Shown here: positions 43,399 to 50,771 of the stretch, piece after piece
How the letters are laid out: every line of letters begins with the position of its first letter
How positions within the stretch are numbered: the first letter of the stretch is position 1
DNA from: Bacteroidaceae bacterium
GTDB lineage: Bacteria > Bacteroidota > Bacteroidia > Bacteroidales > Bacteroidaceae
Direction of reading: 5' to 3'
Assembly: GCA_024401115.1 (NCBI GenBank)
Contig: JAKSLP010000015.1
Location: 1 to 56,769, forward strand
Length of the DNA: 56,769 nucleotides
The notes under the pieces: generated by a model
Databases searched by the model: none
What the model saw: only the letters and a program-made list of their open reading frames with translations
Told to the model about the DNA's origin: nothing
Made by a program: the position numbers and the translations under genes

Positions 43399-43580
43399 TA
43401 ATAAGATGTTTCCATTTTCACATCTTTTCCTCGCTCCAGCATTTCAAGAAAGATTTCATAATTCTCGCGAAGACGATTTCGTTCTTCATCGCTCACTTTA
43501 TGATTTTCTTTCATTCTCTGCTGAAAACGACGTGCATCCTCACCAAATAGGATTGGGGTTTCTTTAATAGGTCTTGCCAT
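43398..43580 (-). CDS. Small antitoxin-like partner of the GNAT remnant
   Basis: Predicted 60 residues (MARPIKETPILFGEDARRFQ). The ATG at 43580 is chosen; the longer frame starts at TTG. It is helical, charged and ends in EIFLEMLERGKDVKMETSY. Members with this PIKETPVL-type opening stand ahead of GNAT toxins in Bacteroidetes and are read as antitoxins; I infer the role from this position and the one-base overlap. It appears intact although its partner is broken. Confidence 0.65.
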   Translation of the reverse strand: MARPIKETPILFGEDARRFQQRMKENHKVSDEERNRLRENYEIFLEMLERGKDVKMETSY

Positions 43581-43724
43581 TGTTTTCAATCATTTCTTAA
43601 TTCGATGCAAAAATACGACTATTATCGGATTATAGAAAAAAATACAACTCTTTTTTCATATAAAGTCACATAAATAACCATCAGATGGTGATACAAAACC
43701 ATCGAAAAGTGTGAGAGTAACCAC

Positions 43725-43816
43725 TTTCGCATATTTTTTCGCATAATGCGAAAAGGTGTAACTCGTTATTGATAATCGAGTTACACCTTTATTTTCGCAT
43801 TTTCGCATTTTCGCAT
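43725..43816. repeat. TTTCGCAT octamer array after the VirE/DUF3987 gene
   Basis: Six copies of the octamer TTTCGCAT or its reverse complement: 43725, 43737 and 43746 (inverted) on one side of a stem-loop, and three perfect head-to-tail copies at 43793, 43801 and 43809 on the other. The array ends 15 bp from the DUF3987 stop codon. Matching copies lie upstream of the same gene (46254-46357). Confidence 0.75.
43752..43790 (-). terminator. Terminator after the VirE/DUF3987 gene
   Basis: 14-bp stem AAAGGTGTAACTCG / CGAGTTACACCTTT with an 11-nt loop, followed on the minus strand by a short T run and flanked by TTTCGCAT octamers. Confidence 0.7.
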
Positions 43817-43830
43817 CAGCCATGGCACTT

Positions 43831-46224
43831 TTATCCTTTTTTCCAGATACGAGGAGTGTCGCTGACCATGCTTATAATCTTCATCTTATTCAGTTGGCTA
43901 AGGGCCCGATAGCCCTGGCTTTGGCTCCTTCCACATTGCTTGGCTTGGGCCAGAAATTCCTTGGGTGTAAACTGTTCACGCAACAGCGACAGGGCTCTTT
44001 GGATCCATTCAAACGAGCGCATATTTTGTGTTCCGACTTGGAGAGGACTGAGTTTGGTGGTACTAAGGGCTAAGCTGTGCTTCAACAAAACACGAGCTAT
44101 GTGAAACGCAACCTGGAAATCAGCATCACAGCAAGGCATCACTTTATGTTTCTGTTGAAAATCAATCTCCGCACTCTTATCCTGTCCCATTCCTAAGGCA
44201 ACATATTTCTCCCATTTACGGATGACTGTCAGTAAAGCTGCGATGCGCATGTGGGCTAATCCCTGGCGGGTACACAGGGACATACGGTCCAAGCCGCCTT
44301 CTTTCAGTATCTCACTCAGTTCTTCAGACCAACTGCGGTCATGAAAATCCCATTGGGCATCACTGAATACCACCTGAGTGGGAGACAAGCGCAAGTAATT
44401 CCACATATCCAGGGCTTTTTCTCCCAATGCCTCAAAATGACTTTCAGCCACAAATCCATCCGAACGGGGACGCTGGCTCACCCATTGGGTCTGGGGACTG
44501 ACCAGCATGATCAGGAAACGGGAGAATAATCCGTCATCCATTGTGGGAACTAGTTTGTGGAACTGGTCAATGATGCCCGACAGGCACAAACTCATCTTGG
44601 GATTTTCTATCCGGACAGGGCGCTCATCGACTTTGAAATATTGGTCAACGGGCTCATTCATGGTCACCTTGCACAATAGGTCGGAGTATTTTCCTACATC
44701 CTGACCCAAAGCAGAGATCATGGTTGACAGCTCTGTCGAATTCAAAATGATTCCATCATTTTTAGTAGCCTCCAGTACCTTGACTAATTGGTTCTTACTG
44801 GTAGAGCTGCTCATCGAGATGACTTTGATGGGTGGCACCTTTCCTGTAGGACGCTTACTTTCATCGGGCTCGCAATGCTTTTTCGCTGACTCGTGCTGTT
44901 CTCTTTCCCACACTTCCAGGCTTCGGTTATAGGCCTCAATATTCTCCAGACTTTGAGTAAATTGTTGATAATCGGCTTTGGCTACAAGCTTGAACGTATT
45001 GGAAATAAGGGACTTACCGTTTCCAGGTGGAGAGAGCAACACGTATGCCAAGTTAAGGGAGTGATAACGGCCGCCATATAATATACGAGAATCGCCGGAG
45101 AGGACACTCAGTTCGGTCAACGAAGCCATCAACAAGGAATCACGTCTGCGATGTAAAATCTCACTATCTTCCGCACAGACCCAACCAATACACTGATACA
45201 CCAATTGGGGCAGATTCTCGTACACCTCATCCGGGAAACAGGGCAGATTACGGATAAGATCCTCTTCGTTCTCATCATCGCCTTCCTGCTCCTCTTTTGC
45301 TGTATCATGGTCATAGCCCCAATTCACCGCTTTGGTCACCTCACTAGAGTCCCTCAAAGACGGATCATCAGACTTAATCAGACCATCTTTGGCCAACAAG
45401 GATACCATCATTTCGATATATGCGTCCAACTGTTCTTTGGGTACATTTTTGTATTTCAAATAACAGCCCCAGTCAACCCAATACTGATGTCTGTGGTTGG
45501 GTATGTACATGTGGCGTTTCAGAAACTGACGACCATACTGTTCCAGAACAGGGATATCGGACGATGATGCAGCTGATACTACCGGCTGAGGAGTTTCTTC
45601 CACAGGGCATTGCAGTTCCTCTACCGGGTAATCAAAGCACTCCACCTCCTCATCGGGACGTAAAAAGGCATCAGGGTCATAACTGACAAAAATGCCTCGG
45701 ACACAATCCTTACACTGGCCATCTACAGGAACACCGGTCAGTGCGGCCAACTCAGCAGCAATTAAGGCATAACGTCGCTTATACTCCTTGTCATAGCTGC
45801 CATCCTCCTTGGGACAGTCTATAACGCCCATAGCTGCAGCCAGGTGAATTCCTCCCCGGCTACTTCGGTGGCCTTCCTTCACCCATAGAATTCCGGGAAG
45901 CAGGGCCATAATGGCATCGGCTTGCGCAGGTGTAATGTGGTCGATGTCAAAGGGAGCATAACCTGTCAGTTGTTCTAAACTATCCAGCTTTCGGTGCTCT
46001 TTGCACACACCCTGCATCACCAAATAGGGCAATCGCTTTTTGGCAGCAGCACATTCTTTCTCTTTGCCTTCTGCATCCCATTTACGGATTTGCTCAATCT
46101 GCTTTTTAAATTTACCACTCGTGATCAGTTGGTGAAATTCATCAATGGTCACATACTGCACGCCATCGAAGGTATGAAAAGCCTTCATCAGGGTGCAAAG
46201 CCCAGGTTTAATGCTGTACTGCAT
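43831..46224 (-). CDS. VirE N-terminal domain and DUF3987 protein
   Basis: Predicted 797 residues, started at the ATG at 46224 (MQYSIKPGLCTLMKAF) because the longer frame begins with TTG. The N-terminal part (to about 300) matches the VirE/BT4734-like primase-type fold: YVTIDEFHQLITSGKFKKQI, FDIDHITPAQADAIM, KEGHRSSRGGIHLAAAMG. The second part (about 330-700) is DUF3987, with a Walker A-like site in VLLSPPGNGKSLISNTFKL and ISMSSSTSKNQLVKVL. The pair resembles the primase-helicase layout of mobile elements, but the role in Bacteroidetes is unknown. It recurs beside capsule loci. Octamer arrays lie on both sides. Confidence 0.82.
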   Translation of the reverse strand: MQYSIKPGLCTLMKAFHTFDGVQYVTIDEFHQLITSGKFKKQIEQIRKWDAEGKEKECAAAKKRLPYLVMQGVCKEHRKLDSLEQLTGYAPFDIDHITPAQADAIMALLPGILWVKEGHRSSRGGIHLAAAMGVIDCPKEDGSYDKEYKRRYALIAAELAALTGVPVDGQCKDCVRGIFVSYDPDAFLRPDEEVECFDYPVEELQCPVEETPQPVVSAASSSDIPVLEQYGRQFLKRHMYIPNHRHQYWVDWGCYLKYKNVPKEQLDAYIEMMVSLLAKDGLIKSDDPSLRDSSEVTKAVNWGYDHDTAKEEQEGDDENEEDLIRNLPCFPDEVYENLPQLVYQCIGWVCAEDSEILHRRRDSLLMASLTELSVLSGDSRILYGGRYHSLNLAYVLLSPPGNGKSLISNTFKLVAKADYQQFTQSLENIEAYNRSLEVWEREQHESAKKHCEPDESKRPTGKVPPIKVISMSSSTSKNQLVKVLEATKNDGIILNSTELSTMISALGQDVGKYSDLLCKVTMNEPVDQYFKVDERPVRIENPKMSLCLSGIIDQFHKLVPTMDDGLFSRFLIMLVSPQTQWVSQRPRSDGFVAESHFEALGEKALDMWNYLRLSPTQVVFSDAQWDFHDRSWSEELSEILKEGGLDRMSLCTRQGLAHMRIAALLTVIRKWEKYVALGMGQDKSAEIDFQQKHKVMPCCDADFQVAFHIARVLLKHSLALSTTKLSPLQVGTQNMRSFEWIQRALSLLREQFTPKEFLAQAKQCGRSQSQGYRALSQLNKMKIISMVSDTPRIWKKG

Positions 46225-46253
46225 AGCATTTCGCAATTAAAAGGTTAGCTACC

Positions 46254-46357
46254 ATGCGAAATGCGAAAAAGTTGCTTTTTGCAGCCTCAAACACATTGGC
46301 TTTTAACACATTAACTTGTTTTCGCATCATGCGAAAGCAGATGCGAAACATGCGAAA
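46254..46357. repeat. TTTCGCAT octamer array upstream of the VirE/DUF3987 gene
   Basis: Six copies of the same octamer as at 43725-43816: ATGCGAAA at 46254 and 46261 (overlapping by one base), TTTCGCAT at 46320, and ATGCGAAA at 46329, 46341 and 46350. They sit in the upstream region of the gene, where its promoter must be. A single-mismatch copy (TTTCGCAG) lies at 46555-46562 ahead of the small HTH gene. Confidence 0.75.
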
Positions 46358-46561
46358 AATTCGCTTAAGACGGGAATCGGGGAAAATTTGAATCATACAC
46401 ATAATTCATTTTTAAATTAATACTATTTTTACGATTCTCTATATACAAATTTACGAACAATTACAGAGACATAATCACTGAAAATCATTTATTTTTTATG
46501 CTTAAAATAAATAGTCCACACATGTGACGCATCTTTCATTTTTTATCCTATATTTTCGCAG

Positions 46562-46855
46562 ATGCTAAAAAACATAGATATGGAAAGAGCATCTTTTGAT
46601 AAAATCGCAGTTGAAAACTCAAAAACAATGTGCAGCTATCTTATCGGAGTCAAACACATGACAATCAAACAAGTAGGCGATAAAATCGGATACGCTAGGA
46701 GTTTGGTTTGCAAAGTCAGAGGAGATGATTCTCCAGAAAAGGTAGAACTAGCTTTCTTTTTCGGATTAATCGAAACATGTGGAATTCCGTACGATTTAGC
46801 CATGAAAAAGAATTTATCCGTAAAAGACATCACCGATTGGGTTTCCCAAGGGTAG
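46562..46855 (+). CDS. Small helix-turn-helix-like protein of unknown function
   Basis: A 97-residue protein (or 91 from the second ATG at 46580). The stretch MTIKQVGDKIGYARSLVCKV reads as a Cro/CI-type helix-turn-helix, followed by a helical C-terminal part. I do not know the family. It is divergent from the VirE/DUF3987 gene with the octamer array between, so it may regulate that gene. A TATTTTCG box lies immediately ahead. Confidence 0.65.
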   Translation: MLKNIDMERASFDKIAVENSKTMCSYLIGVKHMTIKQVGDKIGYARSLVCKVRGDDSPEKVELAFFFGLIETCGIPYDLAMKKNLSVKDITDWVSQG

Positions 46856-46934
46856 TATTCCACCCTTTCCCACCGTTTCATCTTACACTTCATTCGTATC
46901 CACCAATACCCATATTTCGACAGACTGACCATCG

Positions 46935-46942
46935 TATCTTTG
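46935..46942 (+). promoter_or_regulatory. -7 box of the HU-like gene
   Basis: TATCTTTG fits the Bacteroidetes -7 consensus. A TTTC about 16 bp before it is the only -33 candidate. If used, transcription begins near 46949 and the palindrome array (46961-47019) is in the leader RNA. Confidence 0.5.
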
Positions 46943-46960
46943 CACTACCAAACGGATGAA

Positions 46961-47019
46961 GTCGCTTAAGCGACAAGGGGGTAGTCACTTAAGTGACCAT
47001 ACCCCACTCACTTAAGTGA
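46961..47019. repeat. Three CTTAAG-centred palindromes at exact 23-bp spacing
   Basis: GTCGCTTAAGCGAC (46961-46974), GTCACTTAAGTGAC (46984-46997) and TCACTTAAGTGA (47008-47019). The centres are 23 bp apart each time. The middle copy is bracketed by GGGGTA and TACCCC, which extends its pairing. It precedes the HU-like gene and follows its -7 box, so it is either an operator array or a set of leader hairpins. Confidence 0.75.
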
Positions 47020-47068
47020 CTGCATCGAGTTGGTAAAGCGCGCGCAATGAGAATGAAACCGGATGGCA

Positions 47069-47100
47069 GACTGTTGTCTGTTGACTGTAGTCTGTTGTCC
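47069..47100. repeat. TGTTGTC heptad repeat ahead of the HU-like gene
   Basis: Four to five degenerate units (CTGTTGT, CTGTTGA, CTGTAGT, CTGTTGT) after a GGATGGCAG motif, as in the blocks at 2199 and 7806. Confidence 0.65.
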
Positions 47101-47127
47101 AAAATTTTAAACTTAAAATTTTGTCTA

Positions 47128-47859
47128 ATGAGTGTAAACTACTCTATTTCTCCCATGCCTGTGCGTCTGAAGAAGGACGATAAGGGCAATGTAGTGTACA
47201 ATCCTAATAAGGATGAAGTGATGTATTACGCCAAGGCACAGAGTGCCGGCAAGATGAACTTCGACCAGTTTGCCGAGCACGTAGCCGGTCATAATTCCAA
47301 GTACCACAAGGGTGATATCATGGCCATGGTGGTAGAGGTGATGCGCTGTCTGAAAGAGGGCCTGCTGAACGGCAAAACGATTCAGTTGAGCGACTTGGGC
47401 ACCTTTGCCCTAATTCTGAACGGCCCTGGAGCTCCATCATTGACCGACTTTAACGTGAGCACCAACATCACTGCCGTTAAGGTGAAGTGGACTCCAGGCG
47501 AGGCCTTCAGCAACCTGCGCAATGACAAGGACCTGATGTTCACCCAGGTGCTGACCAAGAAGGAGGATGCCGCTATCAAGAAGCAGAAGCGTAAGGATTC
47601 ACCTTCGGTCAAGGAGGAGAACCCTTCGGGTGATAACCCTACGGGTGGACAACAGTCAACGGACAACGGACAACAGACAACAAACCCTTCGGGTGGTCAA
47701 CAGACAACGGACAACAGTCAACAGACTGGTGGTAACATTCAGGGTGGTGGAAGCGACCAGACAGACAGTGGTTCGCAGACCGATGGTGGTTACACCAATC
47801 CAGGTGGCGGCACTGACGTAAGCGGTGGTGACAACCAGAATCCACCTGCATTTGGCTAA
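47128..47859 (+). CDS. HU-like DNA-binding protein with repeat-derived C-terminal tail
   Basis: Predicted 243 residues started at the ATG at 47128 (MSVNYSISPMPVRLKKDDKG), which opens the known Bacteroidetes HU-HIG-type domain; the earlier ATG would include non-coding repeat. The HU-like fold covers about 1-155 (AEHVAGHNSKYHKGDIMAMV, LLNGKTIQLSDLGTFALIL). It lacks the classical HU DNA arm in recognisable form. The tail from about 165 is low in complexity: PSGGQQTTDNSQQT-type copies, encoded by the heptad repeats at 47647-47726, then GSDQTDSGSQTDGGY. It belongs to the capsule-side cassette with the smalltalk and amidase genes. Confidence 0.8.
   Translation: MSVNYSISPMPVRLKKDDKGNVVYNPNKDEVMYYAKAQSAGKMNFDQFAEHVAGHNSKYHKGDIMAMVVEVMRCLKEGLLNGKTIQLSDLGTFALILNGPGAPSLTDFNVSTNITAVKVKWTPGEAFSNLRNDKDLMFTQVLTKKEDAAIKKQKRKDSPSVKEENPSGDNPTGGQQSTDNGQQTTNPSGGQQTTDNSQQTGGNIQGGGSDQTDSGSQTDGGYTNPGGGTDVSGGDNQNPPAFG
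47647..47726. repeat. Heptad repeat inside the HU-like gene
   Basis: GACAACA/GGACAAC units, reverse complement of the GTTGTCC/TGTTGTC family, in two runs separated by an ACCCTTCGGGTGG segment. Read in frame as TDNGQQT and TDNSQQT. Confidence 0.75.
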
Positions 47860-47888
47860 GCTATGAGCTGTGAGCCTTGAGTATTTCT

Positions 47889-47926
47889 GTCATTTCGAAC
47901 CGAGCAAAGCGACGTGAGAAATGACA
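47889..47926. repeat. GTCATTTCGAAC..GAGAAATGAC palindromic repeat
   Basis: GTCATTTCGAACCGAGC paired with GACGTGAGAAATGAC in the gap between the HU-like and smalltalk genes. A divergent member of the GTCATTCTGAGC family. Confidence 0.6.
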
Positions 47927-47985
47927 AGAGAGGGAATGAAAAAGGAAAACTTATGGCAAAATTATTAATAAAACTAGGACTAATC

Positions 47986-48081
47986 ATGAACTACGAGTCA
48001 AAACGCAACTGGAGTGTGATCATTAATGCATTACTCACTGCCCTGACGGGCCTATTAACAGGATTTGGATTCCTGAATTAA
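47986..48081 (+). CDS. Smalltalk protein
   Basis: A 31-residue protein, MNYESKRNWSVIINALLTAL and onward, ending in GLLTGFGFLN. A charged N terminus followed by one hydrophobic helix with an I-x-L-L-T-A-L-T pattern is the form of Bacteroidetes smalltalk proteins, which sit between the HU-like and amidase genes as here. An upstream in-frame ATG at 47953 would give 42 residues; I prefer the shorter form because the family begins with MNxxxxKxW. No function is known. Confidence 0.7.
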   Translation: MNYESKRNWSVIINALLTALTGLLTGFGFLN

Positions 48082-48109
48082 TATCATCCCTTATTGTCAT
48101 ACTCTTAAT

Positions 48110-48203
48110 GTCATTCTGAGCGTTAGCGAAGAATCTTTCTGAATAAGTAGTCGCATACTTTTCATACTCGCGAGGTAAGATCCTTCGTTTCACTCAGGAT
48201 GAC
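48110..48203. repeat. GTCATTCTGAGC palindromic repeat pair
   Basis: GTCATTCTGAGCG at the left end and CACTCAGGATGAC at the right end form long inverted arms around a spacer with TCATACTCGCGAGG. The largest intergenic member of the family here, between the smalltalk and amidase genes. Confidence 0.7.
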
Positions 48204-48230
48204 AGGAGAGGAAGACAAAATATAATAATC

Positions 48231-48704
48231 ATGAGACAAATTTCAATGATCATCATTCACTGCTCCGGAACCAGAGCAGACCGTCACTACAGCTTTGAGC
48301 AGTGCCGATACGACCACATCCATCACAACAGATGGCCCGACATCGGCTATCACTATTACATCGAGCGTAACGGAACCCTTCATAAAGGGCGCCCCGAAGA
48401 AGTGAAAGGGGCACATGTCAAGAACCATAATAACCACAGCATCGGAGTGTGTTACGAAGGTGGACTGGACAGCTACGGGCAGCCAGCAGACACCCGCACC
48501 ACCGCCCAGAAAAGGACACTTTGGCAATTGCTAAGCGAGCTTCACACCCGCTATCCCAATGCCATTATCCTGGGGCATAGGGACCTCAGTCCTGACCTGA
48601 ACAGTGACGGCAAGATTACTCCAGAAGAGTACATCAAGCAATGCCCGTGTTTTGATGCCATGGTGGATTATGCCAGCATGCAGCCAGAGGGATTCTGGCT
48701 GTAA
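48231..48704 (+). CDS. N-acetylmuramoyl-L-alanine amidase (amidase_2 type)
   Basis: A 157-residue zinc amidase of the PGRP/T7-lysozyme fold. Zinc ligands: H in MIIIHCSGTRA (about residue 10), H in ILGHRDLSPDLN (about 116) and the Cys/Asp position in KQCPCFDAM. GYHYYIERNGTLHKGR is the usual mid-domain block. It lacks a signal peptide. The DLNSDGKITPEEY segment resembles an EF-hand-like loop but is a normal part of this Bacteroidetes subfamily. It is the last gene of the accessory cassette and faces glmS across a terminator. Members of this family recur beside capsule loci and in phage-like lysis units; the reason is unknown. Confidence 0.9.
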   Translation: MRQISMIIIHCSGTRADRHYSFEQCRYDHIHHNRWPDIGYHYYIERNGTLHKGRPEEVKGAHVKNHNNHSIGVCYEGGLDSYGQPADTRTTAQKRTLWQLLSELHTRYPNAIILGHRDLSPDLNSDGKITPEEYIKQCPCFDAMVDYASMQPEGFWL

Positions 48705-48712
48705 CCAAAAGA

Positions 48713-48740
48713 AGAGCGGTTGGATATCTCCAACCGCTCT
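48713..48740. terminator. Bidirectional terminator between the amidase gene and glmS
   Basis: 12-bp stem AGAGCGGTTGGA / TCCAACCGCTCT around TATC, with TTT on the plus side and a short T run on the minus side. Confidence 0.85.
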
Positions 48741-48748
48741 TTATCTCT

Positions 48749-50650
48749 TTACTCCACAGTCACTGATTTAGCCAAATTACGGGGTTGATCCACATTCAAG
48801 CCCTTAGCCACTGCCACATGGTAGGACAGCAATTGCAAAGGAATTACCGTCAGCAATGGAGACAGGCATGCTAAGGTTTCTGGAACCTCAATCACATTCT
48901 CTACCATGTTCTTTACCTGCTCGTCACCTTCTGTCACAATGGCCAAAATACGTCCCTTGCGTGAGATAACCTCCTGCATATTGCTGATAATCTTCTGATA
49001 CAGCTGGTGATGGGTGGCAATAAACACCACAGGCATCTCACTGTCAATCAAAGCAATAGGGCCATGTTTCATCTCGGCAGCAGGATAGCCTTCGGCATGA
49101 ATATAACTGATTTCCTTGAGTTTCAATGCGCCTTCCAAGGCTACCGGATAGTTATATCCTCGACCTAAATACAGGAAATTGCGAGCATAGGTAAACATTT
49201 GCGCCAATTTACAGATCTTGTCGTTTTGCTGCAATACCTTTTCAATCTTTTCCGGAATACGGACCAGTTCGTGCAGCACCTCGTCATATTCCTCCTGGTC
49301 CACCGTACCCTTGGCCATACCGAAGGCCAAAGCCAGCATCACCAACACAGTCACCTGACCGGTAAAAGCCTTAGTTGAGGCCACACCGATTTCGGGACCC
49401 ACATGAATATAGACTCCGGTATCGCTGATTCGTGAGATAGACGATCCTACGCCATTGACGATACCAAACACCAAGGCTCCTTTTTCCTTGGCCAGTTCCA
49501 TGGCTGCCATGGTGTCAGCGGTCTCGCCCGACTGGGAGATGGCCATCACCACATCATCGTGCTCCACCACGCTATCGGAATAGCGGAATTCGCTGGCATA
49601 AGCCACCTCGACGGGTATTTTACAGAAGTGCTCAATCAACTGCTTGCCAATTAAGCCGGCATGCCAGGAGGTACCGCAACTGACAATCACAATGCGACGT
49701 GCACGAAGCAGTTCCTTGCGGTGATGGGTAACAGCACTCAACACTACGCTCAGTGGTGTTCCTCCCATTTCATGATGGGGTGCCCAAGGGCGTGAATAGG
49801 GTGCGTTGACCACCCTTCCCCGCATACAGTCTTTCAACACATTGGGTTGGTCAAAGATCTCCTTCAACATATAATGAGGGAATCCTCCTTTAGACAGCAT
49901 GGAAAGATCCAAATCGACCTCTTTGACTTCGGGGTCAATTTCCTCATTCTCCAAATTGAACACCTGGAGCTCTTTTCCACGTTCGCAAACCGCAATCTCT
50001 CCGTCATTCAGATAGACCATCTGCTTGGTGTAAGCAGCAATAGGCGATGCATCACTGGCAATGAAGAATTCGTTGTTGTCCTCACAAATACCGATAGCTA
50101 ATGGAGATGATTTACGGGCACAAATCAGTTTGGAAGGTGAGGTGCGGTCGATAACCGCTATGGCATAAGCTCCAATGACTTTGGTCAGTGCAATACGGAC
50201 TGCCATGGCTAAATGGCAATTGGGAACAGTGTCACGAATGTATTGAATCAACTGGACCAGCACCTCGGTGTCGGTCTCGCTCTTGAAATCATAGCCTTTT
50301 TCCTGCAATTGCTCGCGCAGTGTGGCATAATTCTCAATGATGCCATTATGCACTAAAGTGATATTGCCGTTTTGGCTTACATGGGGATGGGCATTCACCT
50401 CGCTAGGTACACCGTGAGTGGCCCAACGGGTATGGGCAATGCCTAAACTTCCGGAACAGTCATTGCGACTGGCTACAGCCTCCAGATCTGCCACCTTGCC
50501 CTTAGCCTTGTAGACGGACAATTGTTGTTCTCCATCAGATATGAGTGCACAACCGGCACTGTCATATCCGCGATACTCCAGTTTTCGTAATCCTTCAATC
50601 AGAATGGGATAGGCATTTCTATGGCCTACATACCCTACTATACCACACAT
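48749..50650 (-). CDS. glmS: Glutamine-fructose-6-phosphate aminotransferase (isomerizing)
   Basis: A 633-residue enzyme that makes glucosamine-6-phosphate from fructose-6-phosphate and glutamine, the entry to UDP-GlcNAc. The N-terminal glutaminase begins MCGIVGYVGHRNAYPILIEG with the catalytic Cys2. Two SIS isomerase domains follow, with VSCGTSWHAGLIGKQL and ISQSGETADTMAAM, and the C terminus reads PRNLAKSVTVE as usual. It is about 20 residues longer than the E. coli enzyme. Monocistronic, with a terminator after it. It supports both peptidoglycan and the amino sugars of the polysaccharide. Confidence 0.95.
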   Translation of the reverse strand: MCGIVGYVGHRNAYPILIEGLRKLEYRGYDSAGCALISDGEQQLSVYKAKGKVADLEAVASRNDCSGSLGIAHTRWATHGVPSEVNAHPHVSQNGNITLVHNGIIENYATLREQLQEKGYDFKSETDTEVLVQLIQYIRDTVPNCHLAMAVRIALTKVIGAYAIAVIDRTSPSKLICARKSSPLAIGICEDNNEFFIASDASPIAAYTKQMVYLNDGEIAVCERGKELQVFNLENEEIDPEVKEVDLDLSMLSKGGFPHYMLKEIFDQPNVLKDCMRGRVVNAPYSRPWAPHHEMGGTPLSVVLSAVTHHRKELLRARRIVIVSCGTSWHAGLIGKQLIEHFCKIPVEVAYASEFRYSDSVVEHDDVVMAISQSGETADTMAAMELAKEKGALVFGIVNGVGSSISRISDTGVYIHVGPEIGVASTKAFTGQVTVLVMLALAFGMAKGTVDQEEYDEVLHELVRIPEKIEKVLQQNDKICKLAQMFTYARNFLYLGRGYNYPVALEGALKLKEISYIHAEGYPAAEMKHGPIALIDSEMPVVFIATHHQLYQKIISNMQEVISRKGRILAIVTEGDEQVKNMVENVIEVPETLACLSPLLTVIPLQLLSYHVAVAKGLNVDQPRNLAKSVTVE

Positions 50651-50731
50651 ACTCTCTTACATTATACAATTTGTGTGCAAATTTACACTATTTGCAGCAA
50701 AACGCCGCTATTTCCGTCTTTTTTCTTTCTA

Positions 50732-50771
50732 TTAACAAGAACGCCACCCGTTCAGGTGGCGTTCTTGTTAA
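50732..50771. terminator. Stem-loop at the end of the TIR-like gene
   Basis: 17-bp perfect stem (50732-50748 with 50755-50771) around CGTTCA. The TIR-like stop codon is inside the stem. No T tract follows, so termination is inferred from position. Confidence 0.6.

Noticed and set aside
43725..43816. CRISPR-like array of octamers
   Set aside because: Repeats are only 8 bp, partly head to tail and partly inverted, with no unique spacers and no cas genes in the window.
43831..46224. Integrated plasmid or prophage replication module
   Set aside because: There is no integrase, relaxase or attachment site in the window, and the cassette order is the common capsule-side arrangement of Bacteroidales.
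46961..47019. Rho-independent terminator
   Set aside because: The palindromes have no loop and no T tract and are evenly spaced, which fits an operator or leader structure better.
47647..47726. CRISPR-like array
   Set aside because: The units are 7 nt with no spacers and are translated within the HU-like gene.
48110..48203. Insertion sequence ends
   Set aside because: The inverted arms resemble a REP-type palindrome; there is no transposase gene and no room for one.
48231..48704. Dockerin or true calcium EF-hand in the amidase
   Set aside because: The DLNSDGKITPEEY loop is single and part of the normal C-terminal segment of this amidase subfamily.
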